Source: Nicotiana tabacum
Lineage: Eukaryota; Streptophyta; Magnoliopsida; Solanales; Solanaceae
Reading direction: 5' to 3'
DNA: 64,000 nucleotides
Assembly: GCF_000715075.1 (NCBI RefSeq)
Contig: NC_134081.1
Span: 111,078,289-111,142,288 of the forward strand
Positions 1-10,837 of this stretch are shown here, one piece after another. A model generated the notes under the pieces. It ran no database searches and was not told where the DNA came from. It saw nothing but the letters and a program-made list of their open reading frames with translations. Position 1 is the first letter of the stretch. Every line of letters starts with the position of its first letter. Position numbers and translations under genes: made by a program.

Positions 1-327
1 CGGGACCAGACAAAATTCTGGAAGAATGCGGGCCGAGCTGGCTTGGAGTGGCTTATTGAGTTATTTAATGTTATTTTTAAGACTAAAAGGATGCCCGAAG
101 AATGGAGGTAGAGTACGATGGTTCCATTTTACAAGAACAAGGGCGATATCTAAAATTGCAACAACTACAGGGATATAAAGCTGTTGAGCCACACTATGAA
201 GGTTTGGGAAAGGGTGGTGGAAGCCAAGGTGAGGAGGAAGTTCGGATTCATGCCGGGGCAGTCAACAACAGAAGCTATCCATTTAGTGAGAAGCCTAGTG
301 TAGCAGTATAGGGAGAGTAAAAAGAAC

Positions 328-765
328 TTGCATATGGTGTTCATTGACCTTGAAAAAGCATACAACAAAGTTCCGATGGAGGTTCTATGGAGGAGCTTGA
401 AGGTTAGCGGCGTCCCAGTAGCGTACACTAGGTTGATCAAAGATATGTACGAGGGTGCTAAGACACGGGTCAGGACTGTGGGAGGAGACTTGGAACACTT
501 TCCAGTTACGATAGGGCTGCACCAAGTATCAACTCTTAGCCCGTTCCTATTTACCTTGGCGATGGACGTGCTGACGCGGCGCATTCAAGGGGAGGTCCCT
601 TGGTGCATGTTATTTACAGATGATATAGTGCTGATAGACGAGACTCGAGGCGGGGTCAACGCGATGTTGGAAGTATGTAGAAAGACCTTGGAGTCTAAAG
701 GTTTTAAGTTGAGCAGGACAAAACATAGAGTACTTGAAGAGCAAATTCAGTGGTGGGACCCTTGA
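328..765 (+). pseudogene. RTE LINE reverse transcriptase core
   Basis: The longest open stretch of the RTE element, about 145 residues. It begins in the palm with [12 protein letters not shown], where the first catalytic Asp lies. It continues through [13 protein letters not shown] (family consensus is near GLHQGSALSPFLF, so the Gly-Ser is altered) and reaches the active site LFTDDIVLI near 610-635. Upstream in the same frame, FGFMPGQSTTEAI is recognisable at about 242-285, followed by an in-frame TAG at 301-303. The reading frame breaks after 740. No function is expected. Confidence 0.85.
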
Positions 766-1376
766 AGCTGACATGGATGTGAAGCTCGACACTCAAGTCA
801 TCCACAAGAGAAGTAGTTTCAAGTATCTCGGATATATTATACAGGGTAACGAGGAGATCGACGAGCATGTCACACGTCGTATTGGAGCGGGGTAGATGAA
901 GTGGAGGTTTGCCTCCGGGGTTCTTTATGATAAAAATGTGCTGCCAAAACTTAAGGATAAATTTTACAGAGTGGTGGTTCGACCTACCCTGCTATATGGG
1001 GCGGAGTATTGGCCAGTCAAGAGCTCACATGTACATATGAAAGCAGCAGAAATGAGAATGTTAAGATGAATGTGTGGATGTACCATTAGGGATAAGATTA
1101 TAAATAGAGTTATTCGGCACAAAGTGGGAGTGGCCTCCGTGGAGGATAAGATGCGGGAGTGGAGGCTGAAATGGTTCGGGTATGTTAAGAGGAGAAGCGT
1201 TGATCTCTTGTTAGGAGGTGTGAGAGGTTGACCATGGCAGGTTTGAGAAGAGGTCGAGGTAGACCTAAGAAATACTGGAAAGAGGTGATTAGGGAGGGCA
1301 CGGCACGACTTCAGATTACTAAAGACATGTCCCTAGTTAGGAGGATGTGGAGGTCGAGGATTAGGGTAGAAAGTTA
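766..1376 (+). pseudogene. RTE LINE C-terminal region
   Basis: This continues the RTE protein in a shifted frame. Recognisable blocks are [39 protein letters not shown] (about 900-960), [14 protein letters not shown] (about 990-1030) and [15 protein letters not shown] (about 1150-1195). Stops occur at several points, including after RRIGAG (TAG, about 892) and near 1228. These blocks are the usual tail of plant RTE ORFs. They cannot be translated as one protein. Confidence 0.75.
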
Positions 1377-1550
1377 GCGGGTAATTGAAAGTTTTTCCTT
1401 TTCTTACCAGTAGTAAGAGTAGCACGCATGTACTTTCCTATCTCTCAGATTTATATTACACCATGTTATTTAGTTTGTTTCAGTTATTGTATTCTCCCGT
1501 TATTACTATTTTAGTGCTACTCACTTTGTTCTCTTCCTCCCCCGCCGTGT

Positions 1551-1745
1551 AACTGCTCGGCCGTAGTAGGCTCGCTCATAAGCGCTCGGCCATACTGGGC
1601 ATCTGTACCTCACCCATCCTGGGCTTGCTCATAGGCGCTCGGCCACAGTAGGCTCGGTATATATAACTTACCATCTGATCAGAGGTTGCCCAATAGGGGC
1701 CTGCCCACCGATTATAGCTCGATGGTGGTGCAAATACTATAATAT
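1551..1745. repeat. LTR-like fragment with repeated GCTCGGCC
   Basis: A GC-rich patch with GCTCGGCC at 1555-1562, 1584-1591 and 1637-1644. It is followed by ACCATCTGATCAGAGG and CCCACCGATTATAGCTCGATGGTGG. The style matches part of the Z LTR (ctcggccactgtgggc ... ctgatcaggtggtgg at 4865-4915), so I infer a fragment of a related gypsy LTR. The ends are not defined and no coding is seen. Confidence 0.5.
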
Positions 1746-1749
1746 TGTG

Positions 1750-1809
1750 TGTATATATATATATATATAGACCCTCTGCTCTCTTGACTGAATAAATATA
1801 TATATATAG
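1750..1809. repeat. Two (TA)n microsatellite tracts
   Basis: TA dinucleotide runs lie at about 1752-1769 and 1795-1809, separated by 25 bases of non-repetitive sequence. Confidence 0.85.
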
Positions 1810-1811
1810 AG

Positions 1812-2303
1812 TAAATATTGAATCTCTTGATGAAAATTCTGTCATCGCCACTTAAGTCAACACCAATTGCAAGTTTCATTGTAGGGAGTTCTTCTACTTG
1901 TTTTTTGTTTCAGTGACCTCAAAATTATACATACAATACAAGTTTGACAACTCAATAATAGAAAAACACGGGATAACTACAAATAAAACTAGGTATGTAT
2001 ATACGAATGGCTTAAAATGAGAAATAAAATATGAGCAATATTTCAAAGCAATAAGAATCCTACACTACAAGTTGCAATTTCGCAATCTGTAACATTCAAC
2101 TTGAGAATCTCTGCTTGCTGACTTTGAAATCCAGAAAAGTTTAAGAAAACATAAGTAGCTTTGATATAAAGAAACAAATGTTAATTAAAAACATGAAAAT
2201 CTAGTCCAGTGATAAGAAAGATTGCCAAAAGGGACAACAGGAAAAAAGTTAACAGCAAATTAGATTGAGTTACTCACAAAATCGAGAATCACCGTTGAGA
2301 AGA
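1812..2303. other. Non-coding DNA downstream of MIR171
   Basis: AT-rich sequence without recognisable protein or transposon. It lies 3' of the MIR171 hairpin in the direction of that gene, so part of it probably belongs to the primary transcript. I see no clear poly-A signal that I can assign. Confidence 0.4.
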
Positions 2304-2333
2304 AGACATAAAGTTACACGGAATTATATTAAG

Positions 2334-2354
2334 AGAGATATTGACGCGGCTCAA
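2334..2354 (-). ncRNA. miR171: Mature miR171 (3' arm)
   Basis: 21 nt starting with U on the minus strand. From memory it equals a miR171 variant annotated in tomato and potato, in which GUCAAUAUC replaces the more common GCCAAUAUC. That change would put a G-U pair against the standard GRAS target site. The opposite arm supports a Dicer product with 2-nt 3' overhangs. Confidence 0.85.
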
Positions 2355-2403
2355 TCAAAATCACATGGCTAAACCTCTATTTATATATATAACCACGTCT
2401 TCA

Positions 2404-2424
2404 GATTGAGTCGCATCAATATCT
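2404..2424 (-). ncRNA. miR171*: Predicted miR171 star strand (5' arm)
   Basis: Position deduced from the mature strand with 2-nt 3' overhangs. The minus strand begins AGATATTGATGCG and ends CTCAATC, resembling known miR171 star strands that start AGATATT. Confidence 0.7.
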
Positions 2425-2445
2425 CTATATATCTTCCTGAATATA

Positions 2446-2913
2446 TGCTTCCCTTCTTCTTGAGTAATTGCCTTTTCGGGGCCTTTTGTATACTTCTTTC
2501 TGCAGAATAATTTCTACCCTCGGGTCTTTTCTTATGACTTTTCTACTTTCTGACTTTCTAATATTTCTGGATCTCTAGGTACAACTTTATTGTTTTGCCC
2601 AAAGCACATGAAACTATATATGCATCGCAATAGAAACAGACGGGGGTATTTTATTTGGGCGAAAGGGGAGTTAGAGTCCTTTGCCTTAGGCTATCCATGT
2701 ATCCACATCTAACATAATCCAATACCTAATGAGGACACCCGTTCTTTCTTGGAACTTTCTAGTGTTTCTATGTGATATGGTTCCACGACCTGAAAGATAA
2801 GTCAACAGGTGGTTGCTTACCTGTCACTACCTTGACTCTGATCAATATAAAGCTCTTGGTCAACTATACAAGTTTTTAATTAATTCCTCTATTATATTCA
2901 AGCACTAGCCAGT
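2446..2913 (-). other. Proximal upstream region of MIR171
   Basis: Non-coding, non-repetitive-looking DNA between the hairpin and the L1 insertion point. It is all that is left of contiguous upstream DNA. The older upstream sequence resumes at 18566, beyond the L1. Confidence 0.5.
2614..2620 (-). promoter_or_regulatory. Candidate TATA box for MIR171
   Basis: The minus strand reads GCATATATAGTTT here. Transcription would start near 2580-2590, leaving about 150 nt before the hairpin. This is plausible for a plant MIR gene, but AT-rich DNA gives many such matches, and another candidate (TTTATATTG) lies near 2845. Confidence 0.3.
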
Positions 2914-2928
2914 AAGGGTGGCTTCTTT
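2914..2928. repeat. Target site duplication of the L1, left copy
   Basis: AAGGGTGGCTTCTTT, identical to 18551-18565. A perfect 15-bp direct repeat bracketing the LINE is the expected mark of target-primed reverse transcription. Confidence 0.95.
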
Positions 2929-3153
2929 GCCTACAAAAGTATTCAATTGTCCAATGTAGAGAGAGAAAAACCACACCTCTCTCTGCTCTCTAACCAAATA
3001 TCACTGACATGGCCACATCCCCACTCCCGACGGAGGATCCGTCCTCCAAAATCCCACCGGAATCACCGGACCCCCTACGGAAGCCTCTCAATTTGAGATG
3101 GAAGAGGACACTCCTCAAAAACATTCTTTCAAAGAGATCCGGAAAGGAATCTG

Positions 3154-3828
3154 ATGACCACCACTTCATATAAACTAACTCACTCCCCTCCTTTGTTCGA
3201 ATTAAATGCGGGGAATATCCCCATCCCTTTATCAAAGGAGGACAAGAATAGGTTATACCTCCCTTGGAGATACCCCTTAATAATGAAACTATTTGGGAGG
3301 AAAATTCCCCACCAGTTATTGCGAGCAAAACCTGCACATCTTTGGAAGCCCATCGAGCCTCCAACACTAATCGACCTAGGTTGGGACTTCTTCATCGTCA
3401 AACTCAACCTAGAAGCAAGCATGAACAAAGTCCTGGCAGAGGAACCCTGGTTTGTGACGGTCCACTTCCTATCTATACGGAAATGGGAACCAAACTTTGT
3501 CCTAGCGGAACCCAAGTTTGCTATTACAACAATTTGGATTAGACTCCCACAGCTCCCAACGGAGTTCTATGGTAAGGCGATCCTCGAGAAAGTGGGCAAT
3601 AGGGTTGGCAAATTACAGAAAATAGATACATGCACCTCCTCCACCCTTAGGGGGAGGTATGCTAGGATCTGTGTCCAGATTCCATTAGACATCCACGTCA
3701 CCACCACAATCATCATCGGCACCCACAATCAACCCATATTATATGAGGGGGAATGGATTCTCTGCAAGGGATGTGGGAGAATTATCCATACGCTACGCTA
3801 CTGCCCATTCACCCCCAAGGCCAATTAA
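3154..3828 (+). pseudogene. L1 ORF1 protein, N-terminal part
   Basis: 224 residues open. It begins after a frame change relative to the ATG at 3009 (MATSPLPTEDPSSK), which is probably the original start. The middle (about residues 30-190) matches the plant DUF4283 nucleic-acid-binding region: the WRYPLIMKLFGRK and LVCDGP/PWFVTVHFL blocks, then WEPNFVLAEPKFAITTIWIRLPQLP. Residues about 203-218 form a CX2CX4HX4C zinc knuckle (CKGCGRIIHTLRYC) with all ligands present. In L1 elements this protein coats the element RNA. The remaining ORF1 tail is cut off by Z and resumes at 12947. Confidence 0.85.
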
Positions 3829-4177
3829 ACCAACAATCTAGTTAACCCAAACCTTATAACCACAAACGCTGGTATAGTCCCTAGCGAAGACTCTTTGTGG
3901 CAAACGGTCCCATTCAAGCGGAACAAAAAAGGAATCCAATAAGGAAATCGCTTACAAAGACCGGCCGGAGCAACATCGGAGAAGCCCACGACCCAGGTAA
4001 AGCGGTACAATGAAGCCACGGGTACGTTACTCGACTTGGTTGCCACCACCACCGGCGTCAGCAGCCCTAAAGCCCACGAATATCTGGACCTAGGTGAACA
4101 CTTGGGTTCTATGGGGTGGGCTACAGAGAACCAACAAGACTTGAGGTCTTTAAGGCCCAACTCTGACAAAGGCCCAT

Positions 4178-6277
4178 TGTCAGGACCCAAACCGATGGGC
4201 CGCGACGGGCACCCGGTACCTTACTCAACCGAGTACCAACATAACGTATCTTTTCATGTCATAGTATCATAGATAACTGAGCCGTAAGGCTTCCATGAGA
4301 TAAGTAGAATAAAACATGTAATACCAACTTATACATAAGACATACAGGCCTATAAGACCAAAATAACCACTCGTACACTGAACATAGGCCGATAAGGCCA
4401 TACAATGTTTTAGGTACATGACATCTGTCTACAAGCCACTAAGGATACATAATTTTCATAAAGGTCGGGATAGAGTCCCGCCACACTAAACAATACACGT
4501 CTAAATCATACTAACCAAACAAGCAACTCCAAAGCAAATGGAGCGCACCAACATCTTCTGCTGAGCTGATAGCCTACTTGGAGGGCTCTCGACCTGTCTA
4601 TCGGGACCTGCGGGCATGAAACGTAGCGTCCTCAGGTAAAAGAGACGTCAGTACAAATAATATACCGAGTATGAAATGAATGAAAATCAGTAAATAATAG
4701 ACATGAGAGAAACATGGAGTAAAAGACTCGACATGTACGTTTGCATAGCTCAGTGAATCATTTCATTTTTATAATGTCATGCATATGCGTATAAATTTCA
4801 TACCATGCATAGGTATATGCGTTCATAACATCATCAAGCCTCTGAGGGTATCCCATCATATTATCTCGGCCACTGTGGGCAAATCATCAACGTATACCAG
4901 CTGATCAGGTGGTGGTACGTATATAACGCCATAACCTTTTTCCATATCCCATATACATATAATATACGCGTATATAACGCCATCCGGTTATGGGTCAATG
5001 TACATGTATAAATGCATGAAATGCATAAGAAATACGTTAATAAGATTTTCTCAGAATGTCATAAAAATAATATGCCTGTCGGATAAATTTTATCAAATAT
5101 GTATTTTTCTGAGACCCATGAACAGAAGATATAATAATAATGTACATGGGGAATCAAGAATATAGACACTCCTAGTATTTCTATGAATAGAGTCATTTAT
5201 GGAACTTGTGCATTTGCTCATTCCTTCGGGTCATATAGATCATACCAAAAAGAAAGAAGGGATAGCCTTACCATACCTGAACCGATTCTCTTGACAATTA
5301 CTTTAATAACCGTTAACGACAACACGTAACGACAGATCGAAGTAGGGAATAATCTGCATGATATTCTTGAGAAAGATTGTACCGTGCTTTCTTAGAATTG
5401 CATCTCACGCATAATCGGACCTTGTATGAACTTTGCTGAAGCTCATTCGTCACTTAGTGAATATGACCATCTTCATCTTGACATATTAAAGGAGCCTTTT
5501 GTTGTGCTAATCACCCAACGTTGCTGGTCTTATTCAAGTGACCATATATTTTATGGAAAGTGAAGGTCAACAAATTTTATATTTTGTGCATTGCACATAA
5601 TTGGATATTTGCTATTATTTCTAGCTTATCTATCTTTGCGATAAGGTAGCTATTGTTTCATTTTTTAAAGCTTGAAAATTTTGTTATCTGGTTAATCCCT
5701 TGATAAATTAAACCACTCACATTTCTTGTTTAAGTGTCATGCTAAAAAAAATTCTACGTTGATATCAAGTTGCAGTGTCAACGTATTCAAGTGGCAAGTG
5801 TCTTATGCCTTATGACTTATCATGCAAATTTGTGCCATTTGGCTTAGCTTAATGCCATGTGGCAGCTCTAAAAATATTCTTATTTGCTTAATCAATTATC
5901 TCCACTTACTTAAAACACTACTCACTTTTAACATACCTTATACACCTTACTGTCATAGTCATGCGGTACCTTGTATGACATTAGTCCATAAATACTAAGT
6001 ATTTTAGCTCGGGCCATATTTTATCCCAACATGTCAAACTTGGATGAAAATTCATTTTCTTTGACTTGCTTCCCCTCTCACCTTCACGAATTTACTCATC
6101 ACTTGTTTGAAATAACATAATGCTTATAATCTTAAAATAATCCCATTCCCGAACTTACGTCGATTAATTTACGACGAAACCTTAACGTACAAAAATGCAG
6201 AATGTAACATCTCATTTCCAAGCTTATATCAATTTACTTACGGCGTACTTCCATGTATGAAAACATGGGGTGTAATA
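4178..6277 (-). repeat. Z, left LTR (3' LTR of the minus-strand element)
   Basis: Begins TGTCAGGACCC on the plus strand and ends GGGGTGTAATA, where the right copy has GGGGTGTAACA. A GTATATAACGCCAT block repeats at 4919 and 4970 (51 bp apart). CCATAACC near 4930 and GGTTATGG near 4986 form an inverted repeat. The copy is highly similar to the right LTR by eye. Confidence 0.95.
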
Positions 6278-6293
6278 TCATTTCCCCCTTTGG
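6278..6293 (-). promoter_or_regulatory. Z polypurine tract
   Basis: The minus strand reads CCAAAGGGGGAAATGA directly before the 3' LTR, the expected place for plus-strand DNA priming during reverse transcription. Confidence 0.8.
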
Positions 6294-9200
6294 AACATTC
6301 GTCCTCGAATGTTGACTGATGCACTTATCATTCTCATAACCTATAGCTCTTGCGAATACTATAATACTCTTCTTGCCATTTAGGAATCCAAAGGCCAGGG
6401 CATTCCCCCCTTTAGGTCTCTTTCTCGTACCATGGTATGTGGTCGGAATTCTTCCAATCTCATAACTCTTGCTATCTTCTGTCATGCAGCCTGTATGAAT
6501 TTTTCCTTGCACCTATGTGACTCTTCTCTCCTCTTTCCTCTAGTTTTTAACCAATCTTTAGGCCTCACTTTGCAAATATATATACAGAACTTGATAAAAT
6601 GTCTCTCTGGGCATCTGTAGGTATACTGAAGTTCTTCGCTCGGTACTTTGTCGAACTTACGAATATTGTTCTACCTTATTTCATAGATCCACTTATCCAT
6701 TCGTATGACTTTACTGCATCTAGGTAGGTCTTATTATACCATAACTCTTACTTCGATTTATCATTACTAAGGTCTGCTACCGAACTCCAGGTTAATTTTG
6801 TTACTTATCTTATATGTATAAATCTAAGTCCTTTAATGCCTCCTCATTACTTGTTCATCTTAAGAATGACGGCCTAATCTCGCCTCATACCTTGTGACTT
6901 TTATCCATCCACTGTTGATTCACCTTAATGTTGATCTATCATCTACCACTGATGACTTGATCTCTTATGTAACACTGCCACTAGGGCTCACGTCCCATCA
7001 GGGACATCTGGAGTAATTAGATTGATCCACCTAGGGGCGATACTATACTTCCGTAACCGTATTTTATAGCATCCCAATATGACTCACCTTACAAGGGTAT
7101 TTTAATCCTGTATAATTCATGAAATCCTCTTCAAGTCATTACTCAATCGAAGGCCAAACGTCATCCTTTATCTATTACAATCACACCCTCATTCCACTCT
7201 AGATGCTATTAGTCTTTAGATTCCTTTGAGTTCATTCAGACTATGCTGAACTTTCTATAATTTAGAAAAACCATTAGCTCTCTTGTTTTCATGGGCTTAA
7301 TCTTGAGGACTTATCCATTATCGTTACCTTCTTACTCGCTTTTTCTCATCCTTACTCCTGTCACAAAACCTCATCGTTTTACTATACTTTAGCTTGCGAC
7401 CTCTACGAATCTATTTATACTATTCACAACCTTCCTTCAACTTGTTTGCACCATAGATTCCCTTATGTTATTTTAGAACATCAAGCGAGACATCACATCG
7501 TCTATAACTCTTCTTTACTCTCTTGGCTAGATCTCTCGGTACCTAGAAACCATAGGCTGGAAGATATGTCACTGACGCCGCCGCTATCATTCCTGGATAT
7601 TGAATCCCCACGCTTCTAGCCTTCTATCCGAAGTATGAACTATTCTCAACCTTCTACTTTCGAGTATCTCGTATGTTGTTCACCTTTACCTTACTTACCT
7701 TAAAGACTCACATCACATCTTCTATATCTTTCATGACCTCCCCTCCACATAGGTATAATTCACATCCACGTCTTGAACTTCTATTATAATATATGCACCT
7801 CTTTACACAATCTCGTGAGAGCTTCATACTAACTTCTTATGAGGTTGGGACACTTCTAACTGGCTTTATCGTAGAGCCGTTATAGAATATGGCTACTGCA
7901 CTATCTCTCTTGTACCTCTGATATTAAGAGTGATTCTGTAAAGTTCTCAATCATGATGTCTATAACTTTCTGGGTGCAATAAGCAGACTCCTAATTTACT
8001 TAGTTGATGTAACTCTTTAGTTTCCTCTTCCTTCTGATTAGCCTTTATGTAGGCTTAAGCTATCTTCCGATCTGTGGCTCATGGCATTTAGTTATTACTT
8101 TAGCCTTTCATGGACGCTATGGAAAGCCATGATACAATCTTCTGACAATTCAATCCTTTGTCTGTGTCCTGGGCTCAATTTTTTCTTTTAACTTATACCG
8201 AAGTCTTCTACGGATGTATGATTGTCGACATATATGCTGCATGGATAATACTTAGAACTCTTAAGTGCGTTCATAACGTAACTAACTCTGGATCATTGAT
8301 CGAATAATTCCTTTCGTTCCTTCTCAACTTTTTTTAAATGTTAGCAATTACTTTTCCTGGTCGTTTTGCCACTTGTTGCATGCATACTTAGCTTATCTTA
8401 GTTCCCACACATGCCGAAATTTTTGTACAACTCATATGATCTCGAATATTACTTTTGATTTTTCTTCTCGTTCCTTAGACACGGTAGGTGCCACTTTCTC
8501 ATGGAGTGCATGCAATGTTGTAGTGAGACTGTTTTTACATGACCATTTTCTCTTTAGGTCACTGTTCTTAGGTTGAAGCTTTCTTCCTTATTTCCTCAGC
8601 TAGTCTTTCATTGTAGTACTTAGGGAAGACCTTCTGACTCTTGTAAAGCTGCGAGCTTATTACATTGTATACTTGACGAAAATTTTGATGTTCTTCATTG
8701 CCTATAATTATCCGTAGTTACTTATTTCCACGCTTTTGTGCTTGTAAGGTTGCTCCTGAACTGAAATTTTGAATGTCTTCCCACTGAGACTATCTTTTAT
8801 TTCTGTAACATTCATACGGTACCTTTAAATACCCCAACTCTTATCTGAATATTTCTCAAGGATCACAATGTCATACCTGCGAGACTGAATTCCCTATGTT
8901 GGGGTTCACTATGTTTATCTTGCACGATATGTTGATTTGTCTGTATCCTCTTGTCTAGCCATAACTAGGCTCTTCCTGAATCAACTGCTAACTATTCGTT
9001 GGCCCATTCTCATATCAATATTCTGCGTAATCTTTCTTGGGTTATTTCTTTTGTCTTAACTTACGTCTCACACTGGCTTCTTATCTATTAATAACATCTC
9101 AGGCAATAACCCTTACTTCATCTCCTTGATGTCGTGCTTGCATAATGTTCTGGAATCATAACATATCGGTAGGATTTAAATCAGTGCAATCTCATCCCTT

Positions 9201-10821
9201 TTCTCATTTTTATCGCATTCTTCCTTTACTATTCCATAGTTACTAGAACCGCTTAATTCTGACTTAATGCCACATCACTCCATATTCCCACCTTTAGGGA
9301 AGTACTAATATTTAGCGCTATGACGATCTACCTATAGATGCTTTACCTCTTCATCATTGGCGTCTTCTCACACTATCGATGATCCTTACTCGCCTTGCGG
9401 TAATCCTTCTATACCAAGGATTAGGAAATTCCTTACTCGCGCGGGTGGCACTTAGTGTAACTTGCACACATAGTCCCTTAAGCTTAACTTTGCTCACATT
9501 GCTTGCTTTAGGGAAGCGTCTTCCTGAATAACCATTCTCATGAATCTTTTTCTGTTGTCCATTTTATTATCGCTAGAACGAAATCTGAAACTCTTATGAT
9601 GCCGACTATTATCTAATCACTCAGTCCCTAATTCAAGTTTAGTTTGTCTTGTTCACCAGCCCGTACTGACTTCTATTATTCTGGGGTCTAACTTTTCCTT
9701 CCGGTAGTTGTGTTGGAGTCATGAACTTATTTCTCGAAGTGAGGATATGACTTTATGGCCTATACTCTTTTATTGTCTCAAGGCCTGTCACTTGTCATAT
9801 TTTTTTTCTTTTGACCTACCATTGTCATCTATGTATCACATCTTACTCTTAATGCTTCATTAGCTCTATTCTTATTTCCTGTTAACATTTCTGTCTATCA
9901 CTTTATCTGAAAACTTCAACAAGATATTCTTTTGTTTTTAGCTCCCTTTTGCTCCATCCATTGGCTCTTCGGGTTGTCTAGCATTATCTCTCTACTAAGG
10001 ACGGGAGCCATACTAAGATAATATTTATTCCTTCCAGGCTTCTAGTGCCCATCTTTGTGGTACTTATATCTAGCTGTACTATTTGAGAGTGCACCATCTG
10101 GGTGTCTCACAAGGAGATCTATTAGAATATTTGTAATATCCTTCAGAAAGGTAAACTAACGCAAACCATTCATCCACCCCTTTGGGTCACTCTAACCCCA
10201 GCCGGATCCTGATATCCGTCCTTCTCTTGAACCATATATGTTAGCTCCCATAGGGCATAACTAAGATCGACGTAGCCAATTGTACATACCTCTGTTACTG
10301 TTGAATGTAACTCAAAAAGCTTATATTCCTCTGCCTGAATTATAAATACTATTAACCTGCATTAGCTGGGCGCCTCATACCCTTCTTCATCTTGCTTCTT
10401 TTGGTTGTTGAAACTTGTATTTATCTTCTGAATCTCCCATTGTCTTTCACCATAAAGGTGGATAGGTATTCTTGCCTCAAAGCTCCTTATCAAGAAGCTT
10501 ACACATCTTAGTACACAAATGATCTACTAAAGACCTTATATTTACTTATCATAAGCACGAGTACCTCTAACTCAACTCTTCTATAGTCACATTCAATCTC
10601 TTACCAACTGTCTTTCTGAATGTAGGTGTCATCTTATTACGAATAAAATAGAAGTTAGGAATTTGAATTCTTACAACTGAGCTTTACCACACAATCTAGA
10701 GTAAGAAGAAAGAGTGACAGTCCTAAATGCCCTATAGCCTCCTGCTTATAAGTGTGGTGCACAACACACCCATAAACAAGACTCTACTAGACACGGCTTG
10801 TAGACTCGCTAGGACAGAACT
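6294..10821 (-). other. Z internal region, non-coding
   Basis: 4.5 kb with no reading frame above about 92 codons and no recognised gag or pol motif on either strand, apart from the pol tail relic beside the polypurine tract. The minus strand starts after the primer site with a leader containing a near-palindrome GTGTGTTGTGCACCACAC (around 10750-10770). Confidence 0.75.
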
Positions 10822-10833
10822 GCTCTGATACCA
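10822..10833 (-). promoter_or_regulatory. Z primer binding site (tRNA-iMet type)
   Basis: The minus strand reads TGGTATCAGAGC, four bases from the LTR end. It is complementary to the 3' end of initiator tRNA-Met and fixes the element's orientation. Confidence 0.92.
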
Positions 10834-10837
10834 CTTT

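Larger units (their letters stand above)
1..1545 (+). mobile_element. RTE-clade LINE, 3' part, degenerate
   Basis: This is a non-LTR retrotransposon fragment that runs off the left edge of the window. Reading the plus strand across frames gives, in order, the RT fingers/palm region, the catalytic FTDDIVL box, then the thumb-like C-terminal region with [17 protein letters not shown] and [10 protein letters not shown]. This order and wording is typical of plant RTE elements. Several frameshifts and stops interrupt it, so it is dead. The coding relic stops near 1376 and AT-rich 3' sequence follows to about 1545. I see no clear poly-A tail or target duplication, so the 3' border is approximate. 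Confidence 0.85.
2304..2445 (-). ncRNA. MIR171: MIR171 microRNA precursor
   Basis: Minus-strand stem-loop. The two arms, 2334-2356 and 2404-2426, are complementary over 23 positions with one C-A mismatch and one G-U wobble, around a 47-nt loop. The lower stem extends at least to GGAA (2320-2323) against TTCC (2434-2437). On the minus strand the 3' arm reads TTGAGCCGCGTCAATATC and onward, which is the conserved miR171 sequence. The 5' arm carries the matching star strand. In known plants miR171 directs cleavage of HAM/SCL6-type GRAS transcription factor mRNAs, which affects meristem and shoot development. The plus strand would fold too, but its arms are one base-change class away from the canonical miRNA, so the minus strand is chosen. 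Precursor ends are approximate. Confidence 0.9.

Noticed and set aside
2334..2426. miRNA on the plus strand of the same hairpin
   Set aside because: The plus-strand 3' arm has two differences from the conserved miR171, while the minus-strand 3' arm matches it. The star strand also fits the minus orientation.
6234..6512. 92-codon minus-strand frame at the Z border
   Set aside because: It crosses the LTR boundary and shows no domain.
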